A stretch of 64,000 nucleotides of DNA from Sphingobium psychrophilum. Its GTDB lineage: Bacteria > Pseudomonadota > Alphaproteobacteria > Sphingomonadales > Sphingomonadaceae. Below the pieces are notes generated by a model. It had not been told where the DNA came from and ran no database searches. It worked only from the letters and a program-made list of their open reading frames with translations. Both the position numbers and the translations under genes were made by a program. Of this stretch, positions 52,181-60,416 are shown piece by piece. The stretch spans positions 124,001-188,000 of the forward strand of contig NZ_JABBFV010000003.1 in assembly GCF_012927105.1 (NCBI RefSeq), read 5' to 3'. Position 1 is the stretch's first letter; each line of letters begins with the position of its first letter.

Positions 52181-53172
52181 AGCCGCCGCTCCCGCATCAG
52201 ATGGACCAGGAACACCGGCACGCCCAGCAAGGCCGTCACCACGCCCAGCTTCAATTCATTGGTGGTGGGCATCAGCCGCACGCCGATATCCGCCAGCGTC
52301 AGCAGCGCCGCGCCGCCCAGCATGGCCGGGATCAAGACAGCCGAAGGCGACCGGTCGGTCAGCGGCCGCACCAGATGCGGCACGATCAGCCCGACGAAGC
52401 CGATCGCCCCCGACACCGCCACCGCGCCGCCCACACCGATCGCCACGCCCAGCATCATGCGCAATCGCGCGGCCGACAGGTTGACGCCGAGCGCCTGCGC
52501 GCCATCCTCGCCCAGGGTCAGCGCGTCGAGCGTCCGCCCGTCCGCGATCAGCAACGCCGCGCCAACGCCCACGCAGGGCAGCGCGATCCAGACATGGGCG
52601 TAACTGCGATTTTCCAGGCTGCCCATCAACCAGCTCATAATCTCCATCGCGGCAAAGGGATTGGGCGACAGGTTCAGCGCCAGGCTGATCCCCGCCCCCG
52701 CCAGCGTGGCGACGGCGATGCCGGCCAGTATCAGCGTCAACGGGCTTTCCGCCGATCCCGACAGCGCGAACAACGTGCCGATGGCGACCAGCGCGGCGAT
52801 GATCGCCAGCACGGGCAACGCCAGCGGGTGCAGCTGCGCCAATCCGAAATACAGCGCGCAGACCGCGCCCAGCGCGGCGGCATTGGACGCCCCCAGGACA
52901 GATGGCTCCGCCAGCGGATTGCGCAGATAGCCCTGCAACGCCGCCCCCGCCAGCCCCAGCATCGCGCCGACGATCAGCCCCAGCATCATGCGCGGCAGGC
53001 GCAGGTCGATGATGATGGCGCGGGCGATGCCATCGCCGCCGCCCGTCAGCACCGCCCAAACCCGCACCGGACTGATCGCCACCGCGCCCAGCAGTACGGA
53101 GCCGAAGGCGGCGCCGACGACCAGCAGCAGCAGGCCGGGGATCAACAGGCGATGATGGCGCCGCGCGGTCAT
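52174..53172 (-). CDS. btuC: ABC transporter permease, FecCD/BtuC type
   Basis: 332 aa with about 9-10 membrane helices. The BtuC/FecC signature RLPRMMLGLIVGAMLGLAGAALQGYLRNPLAEPSVLGASNAAALGA is plain, and GAIGFVGLIVPHLVRPLTD follows near the C-terminus. The start agrees with the family N-terminus (MTARRHHRLLIPG); an in-frame extension upstream would run through the repeat at 53209. The product pairs with the ATPase and, presumably, the periplasmic protein encoded divergently. Confidence 0.9.
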   Translation of the reverse strand: MTARRHHRLLIPGLLLLVVGAAFGSVLLGAVAISPVRVWAVLTGGGDGIARAIIIDLRLPRMMLGLIVGAMLGLAGAALQGYLRNPLAEPSVLGASNAAALGAVCALYFGLAQLHPLALPVLAIIAALVAIGTLFALSGSAESPLTLILAGIAVATLAGAGISLALNLSPNPFAAMEIMSWLMGSLENRSYAHVWIALPCVGVGAALLIADGRTLDALTLGEDGAQALGVNLSAARLRMMLGVAIGVGGAVAVSGAIGFVGLIVPHLVRPLTDRSPSAVLIPAMLGGAALLTLADIGVRLMPTTNELKLGVVTALLGVPVFLVHLMRERRLW

Positions 53173-53208
53173 GGCTTGCGTCGCAATCCCTGATAGACAA
53201 ATCCCCGT

Positions 53209-53270
53209 GTTCCCGCGAAGGCGGGAACCCAGTTGAGACGGCTGGACTGGGTTCCCGCCTGCGCGGGAAC
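53209..53270. repeat. REP-like inverted repeat between btuC and btuF
   Basis: GTTCCCGCGAAGGCGGGAACCCA is mirrored by TGGGTTCCCGCCTGCGCGGGAAC. It is related to the elements at 3674 and 13482. It fills the divergent gap where promoters for both genes are expected. Confidence 0.78.
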
Positions 53271-53294
53271 ATGTTCTGCTATGAGACAAGCCCC

Positions 53295-54101
53295 ATGATC
53301 CGCCCTTTTATCTTTGCGACCGCCGCCCTCCTGCTGACCGGCACCGCCGCATCGGCCGCCCCGCGCCGCATCGTGTCGCTCAACGTCTGCGCCGACCAAT
53401 ATCTGCTGGCGCTCGCCGATCCCTCGCAGATCGCCGCGCTCAGCAGCAACGCCCGCGATCCTGAACTGTCCGCCGCAGCGACCAAAGCGGGCGGTTTCCG
53501 CACGCTGCGCCGGGCGTCGGAGGAAGTGTTGGCGATCCGCCCCGACCTGATCCTGGGCTTCCCGATCGGCCCCAATCAAGTGGCGGGTGCGCCGCCGGGC
53601 GATTGGCGCACGCTGGGCCTCTCCAGCGCCGACAGCTATGCCGCGATCCTCGACCAAATCCGCCAGGTCGCGCGCGCGGTCGGACATGTCGATCGCGGTG
53701 AGAAACTGATCGCGGCCATGAACCGCGATCTCGCCGCCCTGCCCCGTCCCAAACGCGGCGGTGTCGCCGCCTATTACCAGCGGCGGGGCTATATGACCGG
53801 CACCGGCACGCTGATCGACGATCTGATGCGCCGCATCGGCCTCACCAACCTGGCGGGTAAGCTCGGCAAGCCCCCCCTGGCGCAAGTGCCGCTGGAGGAA
53901 ATGGTCGCCGCTCGCCCCGACTGGCTGATCGTGGAAAGCGCCACCGATAAGGTGGTCGATCAGGGCACCGAGATGCTGCACCATCCAGCGCTCGCGACCA
54001 TCCCCCGCATCAGCCTGCCGCAAAGCTGGACCGTGTGCGGCGGCCCCGCCTATGTGCAGGCGGCGCGCACGATCACGCAGCGCCTGAACGCGCCGCGATA
54101 A
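53295..54101 (+). CDS. btuF: Cobalamin-type periplasmic substrate-binding protein
   Basis: 268 aa with a signal peptide (FATAALLLTGTAASA). The BtuF/FhuD-like fold is indicated by RRIVSLNVCADQYLLALADPSQIAALS, EVLAIRPDLILGF and the C-terminal SWTVCGGPAYVQAARTI. It is divergent from btuC and convergent with btuB, so the context points to B12, although heme-binding HmuT-like proteins look similar. The ATG used excludes eight residues encoded within the repeat end. Confidence 0.83.
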   Translation: MIRPFIFATAALLLTGTAASAAPRRIVSLNVCADQYLLALADPSQIAALSSNARDPELSAAATKAGGFRTLRRASEEVLAIRPDLILGFPIGPNQVAGAPPGDWRTLGLSSADSYAAILDQIRQVARAVGHVDRGEKLIAAMNRDLAALPRPKRGGVAAYYQRRGYMTGTGTLIDDLMRRIGLTNLAGKLGKPPLAQVPLEEMVAARPDWLIVESATDKVVDQGTEMLHHPALATIPRISLPQSWTVCGGPAYVQAARTITQRLNAPR

Positions 54102-54135
54102 AGGGGCAGGCATCACGCCCGCCCCCTCGTTCAGA

Positions 54136-55974
54136 TCAGAAGCGAACACGCACGCCGCCATAGGCAGCGCGGCCATAGGTGCCATAGCCATAGGCCGTTT
54201 GGTACGTCTCATCGAACAGATTGTCGATCCGGCCATAGACTTCCAGATGCTCGCCCAGCGGCATCGACGCCCGCACCCCGGCCAGCGCATAACCATCCAG
54301 CCGCCGCGTGTTCGCCGCATTGTCGAAACTATCGTCCACCATCGTCACTGTCGCGCCGGTCGACAGGCCAAACGACCAGACATAGTCGGCCGACAGGCTG
54401 ACGGCGTTGGCGGCGCGGCGGGCCAGGCGATTGCCATAATTAGCCGACCCCGACGACCGATCCCGCGCATCGACATAGCTGTAGCTGCCCGTGACGGTCA
54501 GCGCATCGACCGGCTTCAGCGCGATTGACGCTTCCACGCCCTTGACGCGGGTGCGGTCCAGATTGCCATAGGTGAAGGTGGCGTTGTCATAATTGATCTG
54601 GTCGCGCGTATCGCGGCGGAACGCCGTGACCGACAGCATCGCCCGCCCGCCGTCCAGGCTCTGATCGAAACCGACATCATAGCTTTTCGACCGTTCCGGC
54701 CGCAGCGCGCTGTTGCCGCTATAGGTGTCGTACAGCTGATAGAGCGAGGGCGCCTTGAACCCCTCGCCATAGCTTAGCCGCACATTGGTCGCGCCGCCGT
54801 TGGGCGAATAATTGGCGTTCGCGCCGAAGGTGGTCGCGCCGCCGAACTGGCTATGGTCGTCATGGCGCACGCCGCCCGTGACGGCCAGGCCCACGAAGGG
54901 CTTGACGATCGCCAGCGCATAGACGCTATCGATGTTGATCCGCGCGCTCGCCGTGTCGCCAAAGCCGAAGAAATCATAGTCCGGCCGTTCATGCTCATAA
55001 CCGAACAGCAGCTTGGCCTGCTCGACCGGCGCATAGACGCCCTCATATTCGAACCGCAAATTGGTGCCCGAATAGCCATAGTCCGGGTCGGTGCCGCGCA
55101 CGAAATAATAGTCGCGGTCGTTGCGTAGATAGGTGACGGCGGCGCGGTTGGTCAGCTTGCCGTCCAGCAGCGCCAGGTTCAGCCCCGCATAGCCGACATA
55201 TTGGTCGAGCTTTGACACATCGCTGCTGTCGGCGGGCGCGCCGAAGAAGCTGTCATAATCCAGGTCCGCGTGGATATAGTAACCGCGCAGGTCCAGGCTC
55301 AGCGCCTCGGTGAAATTCAGCGTCAACCGCGCATTGGTCGCGATATTTTCGGTCCCGTCGCGCTCCGTGCCACCCGCGGCTGATGAAATACCGTCGGTCC
55401 GAAAATAGGCTGCGCCGATCCCGCCCGCCGCGATGCCGCTGGTGCCCGATACGTCCGCCTTGGCGCTCAGCGTGTCGCTATAGCCATAATCGACCGATGC
55501 GTTCGCGCCAAACCCTTCGGCCGGCACGCCGGTCATCACATTGACGACGCCGCCGATCGCCTGGCTGCCATGCACCACCGAGTTGGAGCCGCGCAGCACT
55601 TCGATCCGCTTGATATTGCCGGTCAGCAAAGGCCCAAAATCGTAGCCGTCGCCGATGCCGCTGGGGTCATTGACCTTCACCCCGTCGATCAGCACCAACG
55701 TCTGCGTCGTTTCCGCGCCGCGCAGGGACACGCCGGTCTGACCGCCGACACTGCCGTTGCGGCTGAAGCGCACGCCCGGCGTCGTCGCCAGCAGGTCCAC
55801 CACATCGATCGCCTGCCGCGTCTGTATCGTCTCCGCGTCGATCACGGTGATCGCCTGGCCGACTTCGTCGCGCGACTGCGCTATGCCGGTGGCGGTGACG
55901 ACGATCTGGTCATCCTGCGCCAGAACCGGTGTCGCTACGATCAGCGCCACCAGAGAAATGCCTGTTTTCAACAT
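54136..55974 (-). CDS. btuB: TonB-dependent outer-membrane receptor for cobalamin
   Basis: 612 aa, the usual BtuB length. A signal peptide (LKTGISLVALIVATPVLA) is followed by the TonB box QIVVTATG, the plug domain (FSRNGSVGGQTGVSLRGAETTQTLVLIDGVKVNDPS, VLRGSNSVVHGSQAIGGVVNVMT) and a beta barrel ending YGGVRVRF with a terminal Phe. A cobalamin riboswitch lies upstream, which identifies the substrate. The start follows a GGGGG ribosome site in the TATATAT stretch. Confidence 0.95.
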   Translation of the reverse strand: MLKTGISLVALIVATPVLAQDDQIVVTATGIAQSRDEVGQAITVIDAETIQTRQAIDVVDLLATTPGVRFSRNGSVGGQTGVSLRGAETTQTLVLIDGVKVNDPSGIGDGYDFGPLLTGNIKRIEVLRGSNSVVHGSQAIGGVVNVMTGVPAEGFGANASVDYGYSDTLSAKADVSGTSGIAAGGIGAAYFRTDGISSAAGGTERDGTENIATNARLTLNFTEALSLDLRGYYIHADLDYDSFFGAPADSSDVSKLDQYVGYAGLNLALLDGKLTNRAAVTYLRNDRDYYFVRGTDPDYGYSGTNLRFEYEGVYAPVEQAKLLFGYEHERPDYDFFGFGDTASARINIDSVYALAIVKPFVGLAVTGGVRHDDHSQFGGATTFGANANYSPNGGATNVRLSYGEGFKAPSLYQLYDTYSGNSALRPERSKSYDVGFDQSLDGGRAMLSVTAFRRDTRDQINYDNATFTYGNLDRTRVKGVEASIALKPVDALTVTGSYSYVDARDRSSGSANYGNRLARRAANAVSLSADYVWSFGLSTGATVTMVDDSFDNAANTRRLDGYALAGVRASMPLGEHLEVYGRIDNLFDETYQTAYGYGTYGRAAYGGVRVRF

Positions 55975-56149
55975 ATATATACCCCCGGCGCCGGTGCGAC
56001 TTGGGCCAGGGCATCCGCTAACGCGGTCAGGCGGAGGCAAGGGATGACGCCATATCCCGTCCACAACCCGATGCGGCCCCGGCCGCATGGCGTCGCTCGA
56101 CGGAAAACCACCGTGCCCCGGCCATCCCCTGGACCAAAGCAAGAGCGAC

Positions 56150-56346
56150 CAAGCGCCGGCAGGTCTCCTGGCTCGCGGGTCAAAGCAACGATGCAAAGCC
56201 TTCCCGGACATAACGTCCAGTGGCCGGTCTTTCGACCTTATGCATCGCACTATCCGCTTACAGTTGCAGGGACAGCCACGGAATTGGGCGTTCGCACGCC
56301 CGCACCGCATTCCCGATTAAGCCCCTGACGGGGCACCGGCGCGATC
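56150..56346 (-). promoter_or_regulatory. Cobalamin (adenosylcobalamin-type) riboswitch upstream of btuB
   Basis: On the minus strand the conserved segments are in order: a 5' stem with GGGGCTTAATCGGGAATGCGG, the core CTGCAACTGTAAGCGG (CTGTAAGCGG at 56263 to 56254) and the B12 box AGCCAGGAGACCTGCC (56173 to 56158). A perfect GC-rich hairpin (ATGCGGCC-GG-GGCCGCAT, 56071-56088) follows in the 176-bp stretch to btuB and may belong to the expression platform. It represses btuB when B12 is ample. Confidence 0.93.
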
Positions 56347-56424
56347 ATGTCGCAGGGGAAGCCAAGCCTCCCCTGCGCCGCGCGCTGTAGGGGAAAGCGG
56401 ATGCGATGCCAAGCCGTCGCCGGT

Positions 56425-57291
56425 TTAGGGCAACAGCCTGTGGCCGCGCAGCAACAGCGCATCGCCCCGCGCCAGCACGACCAGCGGCAACCCGGCCTCT
56501 TCCGCGCGGGTCGCGGCCAACCGCGTCGGCGCGGAAATGGTGACGAGCAGCGGGCATTGGCTCAGCACCGCCTTCTCCACCAGTTCATAGGAACAGCGCG
56601 ACGACAGCAGCGCAAAACCGCCGTCCCAATCCGCGCCCGCATAGGCCATCGCCCCGATGAGCTTGTCGAACGCATTATGCCGCCCGACATCCTCGCGCAC
56701 CAGCCGGATCGCGCCATCGGCCCCCACCCACGCGGCGGCATGGGCGGCGCCGGTCGCCGCATTCAAAGGCTGGTGATCGTACAACGCATCCAATGCGCGG
56801 AAAATGGCGGCGCGGTCCGCCCGCGTCCTAGTGGTCACAGGCGGCAACGGCCGGATCGCCTGCTCCAGATTTTCGATCCCACATATCCCGCAGGAGGATT
56901 CGGACACACGATGCCGCACCCGCTCCAGCAAGGCGTCGTTCCGGTCCTGCGGCAATGTCGCGCGCGCGACGATCCCCTGTTCGGTGCGATGCGTATCGAC
57001 ATCGAACGGCGCATCATCCGGCCCGATCAGACGCTCGGCCATTGCAAAGCCCTGCACCAGGTCACCAATATCGGCGGGCGTCGCCATCAGCACCGCATAG
57101 CCGATACCGTTAAATTCGATTGCGACCGGCACTTCCTCCGCCAGCGCACGATCGATCGCCGCCGTCCCGCCATCAGGCGTCAGGCGATCGAATGTCAGCG
57201 GGCTGGCGGCGGCGTCTTCCATCGTCATGGCGTAGCGATGGACGGCGCGCCGCTCAACCGGCGTCGCAATGGCCCGTCTCGTCCACCGCAT
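56425..57291 (-). CDS. fdhD: Formate dehydrogenase accessory sulfurtransferase FdhD
   Basis: 288 aa in this start choice. The sulfur-transfer motif CGICG is central (in SSCGICGIENLEQA), after EEVPVAIEFNGIGYAVLMATPADI and before VREDVGRHNAFDKLIGAM and SSRCSYELVEKA, all FdhD blocks. It passes sulfur from IscS to the molybdenum cofactor of formate dehydrogenase. The start is uncertain: ATGs at 57312, 57291 and 57228 are all in frame, the first two overlapping the fdsD end. It is downstream of fdsD, playing the role of fdsC in other Fds operons. Confidence 0.9.
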   Translation of the reverse strand: MRWTRRAIATPVERRAVHRYAMTMEDAAASPLTFDRLTPDGGTAAIDRALAEEVPVAIEFNGIGYAVLMATPADIGDLVQGFAMAERLIGPDDAPFDVDTHRTEQGIVARATLPQDRNDALLERVRHRVSESSCGICGIENLEQAIRPLPPVTTRTRADRAAIFRALDALYDHQPLNAATGAAHAAAWVGADGAIRLVREDVGRHNAFDKLIGAMAYAGADWDGGFALLSSRCSYELVEKAVLSQCPLLVTISAPTRLAATRAEEAGLPLVVLARGDALLLRGHRLLP

Positions 57292-57568
57292 TGAACTGCG
57301 CCGCATCGACATCCGGTGCCGGCCTGCCCTGCTTCATCCGCGCGACGGCCGCTGCCACCATTGGCGACAGGCGATCGGGCTGGTCCTGCGCAATGGCGAC
57401 AATCTGTGCCTTCATCCGCGGGTCCCAGAAACGGGTCAGATGCTCGGCCAGTGCTTCCGTCGCCTTCGCCTCCCCCATGGTCGCGATATTGCGCGCGATC
57501 TGGTGCGCCATATAGATTAGCCGATCGGTGGTGGACATGACATGCCCGTCGTCGCGCATATCCGCCAT
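57254..57568 (-). CDS. fdsD: Formate dehydrogenase delta subunit
   Basis: 104 aa. The family core STTDRLIYMAHQIARNIATMGEAKATEALAEHLTRFWDPRMKAQIV identifies FdsD, needed for assembly or stability of NAD-dependent formate dehydrogenase. The start lies 2 bp past the fdsA stop (TAATATG); an alternative start ten codons later matches the shorter family members. Its end overlaps the likely fdhD start. Confidence 0.9.
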   Translation of the reverse strand: MADMRDDGHVMSTTDRLIYMAHQIARNIATMGEAKATEALAEHLTRFWDPRMKAQIVAIAQDQPDRLSPMVAAAVARMKQGRPAPDVDAAQFNAVDETGHCDAG

Positions 57569-57569
57569 A

Positions 57570-60416
57570 TTATTCTGCCGCTTCCAACGGCGCGATCCGG
57601 CGGCTCTGACGCGCCTGATCGGCATAGTTCTGCTGCCAGTCGCTCGGCCCATTGGACGCCATCACCTGCACCGCCGTCACCTTATATTCCGGGCAATTGG
57701 TGGCCCAGTCGCTATAGTCAGTGGTGATGACATTCGCCTGCGTCTCCGGGTGATGGAAGGTCGTATAGACCACCCCCGGCGCGACCCGCTCGGTAACCAG
57801 CGCGCGCAATGTCGTCTCCCCCGCCCGGCTGCGCAACGTCACCCAGTCGCCATCCTTCAGGCCCCGATTGTCCGCATCGCTCGGATGCATCTCCAACCGA
57901 TCCTCCGGGTGCCAGGCGGTATTGGCGGTCCGCCGCGTCTGCGCCCCGACATTATAATGGCTCAATATCCGTCCGGTCGTCAGCAGCAGCGGGAAGCGCG
58001 GTCCGGTCTTCTCATCGGTCGGCACATAGTCGGTCACGACGAACTTGCCCTTCCCCCGCACGAACCCGTCCATATGCATGGTGGGCGTCCCGTCGGGCGC
58101 TGCATCATTCGCCGGCCATTGCAGCGACCCTTCCGCCTCCAGCCGGCCATAATGCACGCCCGCAAAGGTCGGGGTCAGCGCCGCAATCTCATCCATGATC
58201 TGCGACGGATGATCATAGGTCCAGCCCAAGCCCATGGCATTGGCCACCAGTTGCACGATCTCCCAATCGGCATAGCCGTTGAGCGGCGCCATCACCTTGC
58301 GCACCCGCTGGATGCGGCGCTCCGCATTGGTGAAGGTCCCGTCCTTCTCCAGGAACGTCGATCCGGGCAGGAAAACATGCGCATAATTGGCGGTTTCGTT
58401 GAGGAACAGATCCTGCACCACCACACACTCCATCGCCGCCAGCCCCGCCGCGACATGCTTGGTATTGGGGTCGGATTGCAGGATATCTTCCCCCTGCACG
58501 AACAGCCCCTTGAACGTCCCGTCGGTCGCCGCGTCCAGCATATTGGGAATACGCAACCCCGGCTCGGCGTCCAGCGCGACGCCCCAGGCCGCCTCGAACA
58601 TCTGCCGCGTCGCCGTGTCGGAAACATGGCGATAGCCGGAAAATTCATGCGGGAAGCTGCCCATGTCGCAAGCGCCCTGCACATTATTCTGACCCCGCAG
58701 CGGGTTCACGCCCACACCCTCCCGCCCGACATTGCCCGTCGCCATGGCTAGGTTCGCGATCGCCATGACTGTGGACGATCCTTGGCTATGCTCGGTCACG
58801 CCCAGTCCATAATAGATCGCGCCATTGCCGCCGGTGGCATAGAGCCGCGCCGCCGCACGCACCTCCTCCGCCTTAACCCCGGTCAGCGGTTCGATCGCCT
58901 CCGGCGACCGCGCCGCTTCCGACACGAAATCCGCCCAATCGGCAAACTCGTCCCAATCGCACCGCTCGCGAATGAACGCCTCGTCATAGAGCGTCTCGGT
59001 CACGATCACATGCGCCATCGCCGTCAGCATCGCGACATTGGTGCCGGGACGTAAGGGAAGATGATGCTCCGCCTCGACATGCGGCGATTTAACCAGATCG
59101 GTGCGGCGCGGGTCCATCACGATCAGCTTGGCCCCCTGCCGCAGCCGCCGCTTCATGCGGCTGGCGAACACCGGATGCCCGTCGGTCGGATTGGCCCCAA
59201 TCACCAATATGACGTCGGCCTGCATCACGCTGTCGAAATCCTGCGTGCCCGCCGACGTGCCGAATGTATGGCTCAGCCCATAGCCGGTCGGCGAATGGCA
59301 TACCCGCGCGCAGGTATCGACATTATTATTGCCAAAACCCTGCCGGATCAGCTTCTGAACCAAAAAGGTTTCTTCGTTGGTGCAGCGGCTCGACGTGATC
59401 CCGCCGATGCTGCGCGTCCCATATTGGCTCTGGATGCGGCGGAACTCGCTCGCGGTATAGGCGATCGCCTCGTCCCACGACACCTCCCGCCACGGCTCGC
59501 TCACCGACGCGCGGATCATGGGATTGAGGATACGGTCCTGATGCTGGGCATAGCCCCAGGCGAAGCGCCCCTTGACGCAGCTATGCCCGCGATTGGCCTT
59601 GCCGTCCTTCCACGGCACCATCCGCACCAGTTCCTCCCCCCGCATTTCCGCGCGAAACGTGCAACCCACGCCGCAGTAGGCGCAGGTGGTGACGACCGCC
59701 CGGTCGGGTGTGCCGATCTCCACCACCGCCTTCTCGATCAGCGATGCGGTGGGACAAGCCTGCACGCACGCCCCGCAGGACACACATTCGGACCCCAGAA
59801 AATCCTCGCCCTGCGACGCCGACACCTTGGAATCGAACCCCATATTCTCGATCGTCAGCGCAAACGTCCCCTGCACTTCGTCGCAGGCGCGGACGCAGCG
59901 CGAACAGACGATGCACTTGCTGGGATCGAAATCGAAATAGGGGTTCGACTGGTCCTTCGCCTGCCCCATATTGGTCGCACCATCATAGCCATAGCGCACA
60001 TCGCGCAGCCCCACCGCGCCCGCCTGATCCTGCAATTCGCAGTCCCCGTTCGCGCCGCAGGTCAGGCAATCGAGCGGATGGTCGGAGATATAAAGCTCCA
60101 TCACCCCGCGCCGCAGCTTTTTCAGCCGCTCCGTCTGCGTCCGCACCACCATGCCGTCCGCAACCGGCGTGGTACAGGACGCCGGATAGCCATTGCGCCC
60201 CTCCACCTCGACCAGGCACAGGCGGCACGATCCGAAACTCTCCACATTGTCGGTCGCGCACAGCTTGGGGATCGACCCGCCGGTCAGCGACGCGGCGCGC
60301 ATGATGCTGGTCCCTTCGGGCAGGGTCACGCTCTGCCCGTCGATGGTCAGGGTGACGGACTTGCCGGTGACGATCGCGGGCGGAGTGCCATGATCGGTTT
60401 CGCGGGTGAAGCTCAT
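57570..60416 (-). CDS. fdsA: NAD-dependent formate dehydrogenase alpha subunit (molybdenum)
   Basis: 948 aa. The N-terminal 2Fe-2S domain (CATDNVESFGSCRLCLVEV), the NuoG-type cluster ligands, two 4Fe-4S clusters (CIVCSRCVRACDE, CVSCGACVQACPT), the catalytic-domain cluster (CAYCGVGC) and the molybdopterin domains follow in order. The active-site motif is DTCARVCHSPTG near residue 372-382, with cysteine and not selenocysteine in front of His. It oxidises formate, passing electrons through FdsB/FdsG to NAD. Four-base overlap with fdsB. Confidence 0.96.
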   Translation of the reverse strand: MSFTRETDHGTPPAIVTGKSVTLTIDGQSVTLPEGTSIMRAASLTGGSIPKLCATDNVESFGSCRLCLVEVEGRNGYPASCTTPVADGMVVRTQTERLKKLRRGVMELYISDHPLDCLTCGANGDCELQDQAGAVGLRDVRYGYDGATNMGQAKDQSNPYFDFDPSKCIVCSRCVRACDEVQGTFALTIENMGFDSKVSASQGEDFLGSECVSCGACVQACPTASLIEKAVVEIGTPDRAVVTTCAYCGVGCTFRAEMRGEELVRMVPWKDGKANRGHSCVKGRFAWGYAQHQDRILNPMIRASVSEPWREVSWDEAIAYTASEFRRIQSQYGTRSIGGITSSRCTNEETFLVQKLIRQGFGNNNVDTCARVCHSPTGYGLSHTFGTSAGTQDFDSVMQADVILVIGANPTDGHPVFASRMKRRLRQGAKLIVMDPRRTDLVKSPHVEAEHHLPLRPGTNVAMLTAMAHVIVTETLYDEAFIRERCDWDEFADWADFVSEAARSPEAIEPLTGVKAEEVRAAARLYATGGNGAIYYGLGVTEHSQGSSTVMAIANLAMATGNVGREGVGVNPLRGQNNVQGACDMGSFPHEFSGYRHVSDTATRQMFEAAWGVALDAEPGLRIPNMLDAATDGTFKGLFVQGEDILQSDPNTKHVAAGLAAMECVVVQDLFLNETANYAHVFLPGSTFLEKDGTFTNAERRIQRVRKVMAPLNGYADWEIVQLVANAMGLGWTYDHPSQIMDEIAALTPTFAGVHYGRLEAEGSLQWPANDAAPDGTPTMHMDGFVRGKGKFVVTDYVPTDEKTGPRFPLLLTTGRILSHYNVGAQTRRTANTAWHPEDRLEMHPSDADNRGLKDGDWVTLRSRAGETTLRALVTERVAPGVVYTTFHHPETQANVITTDYSDWATNCPEYKVTAVQVMASNGPSDWQQNYADQARQSRRIAPLEAAE

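Noticed and set aside
57570..60416. Selenocysteine at the fdsA active site
   Set aside because: The codon before the His-Ser motif is cysteine and no in-frame TGA occurs.
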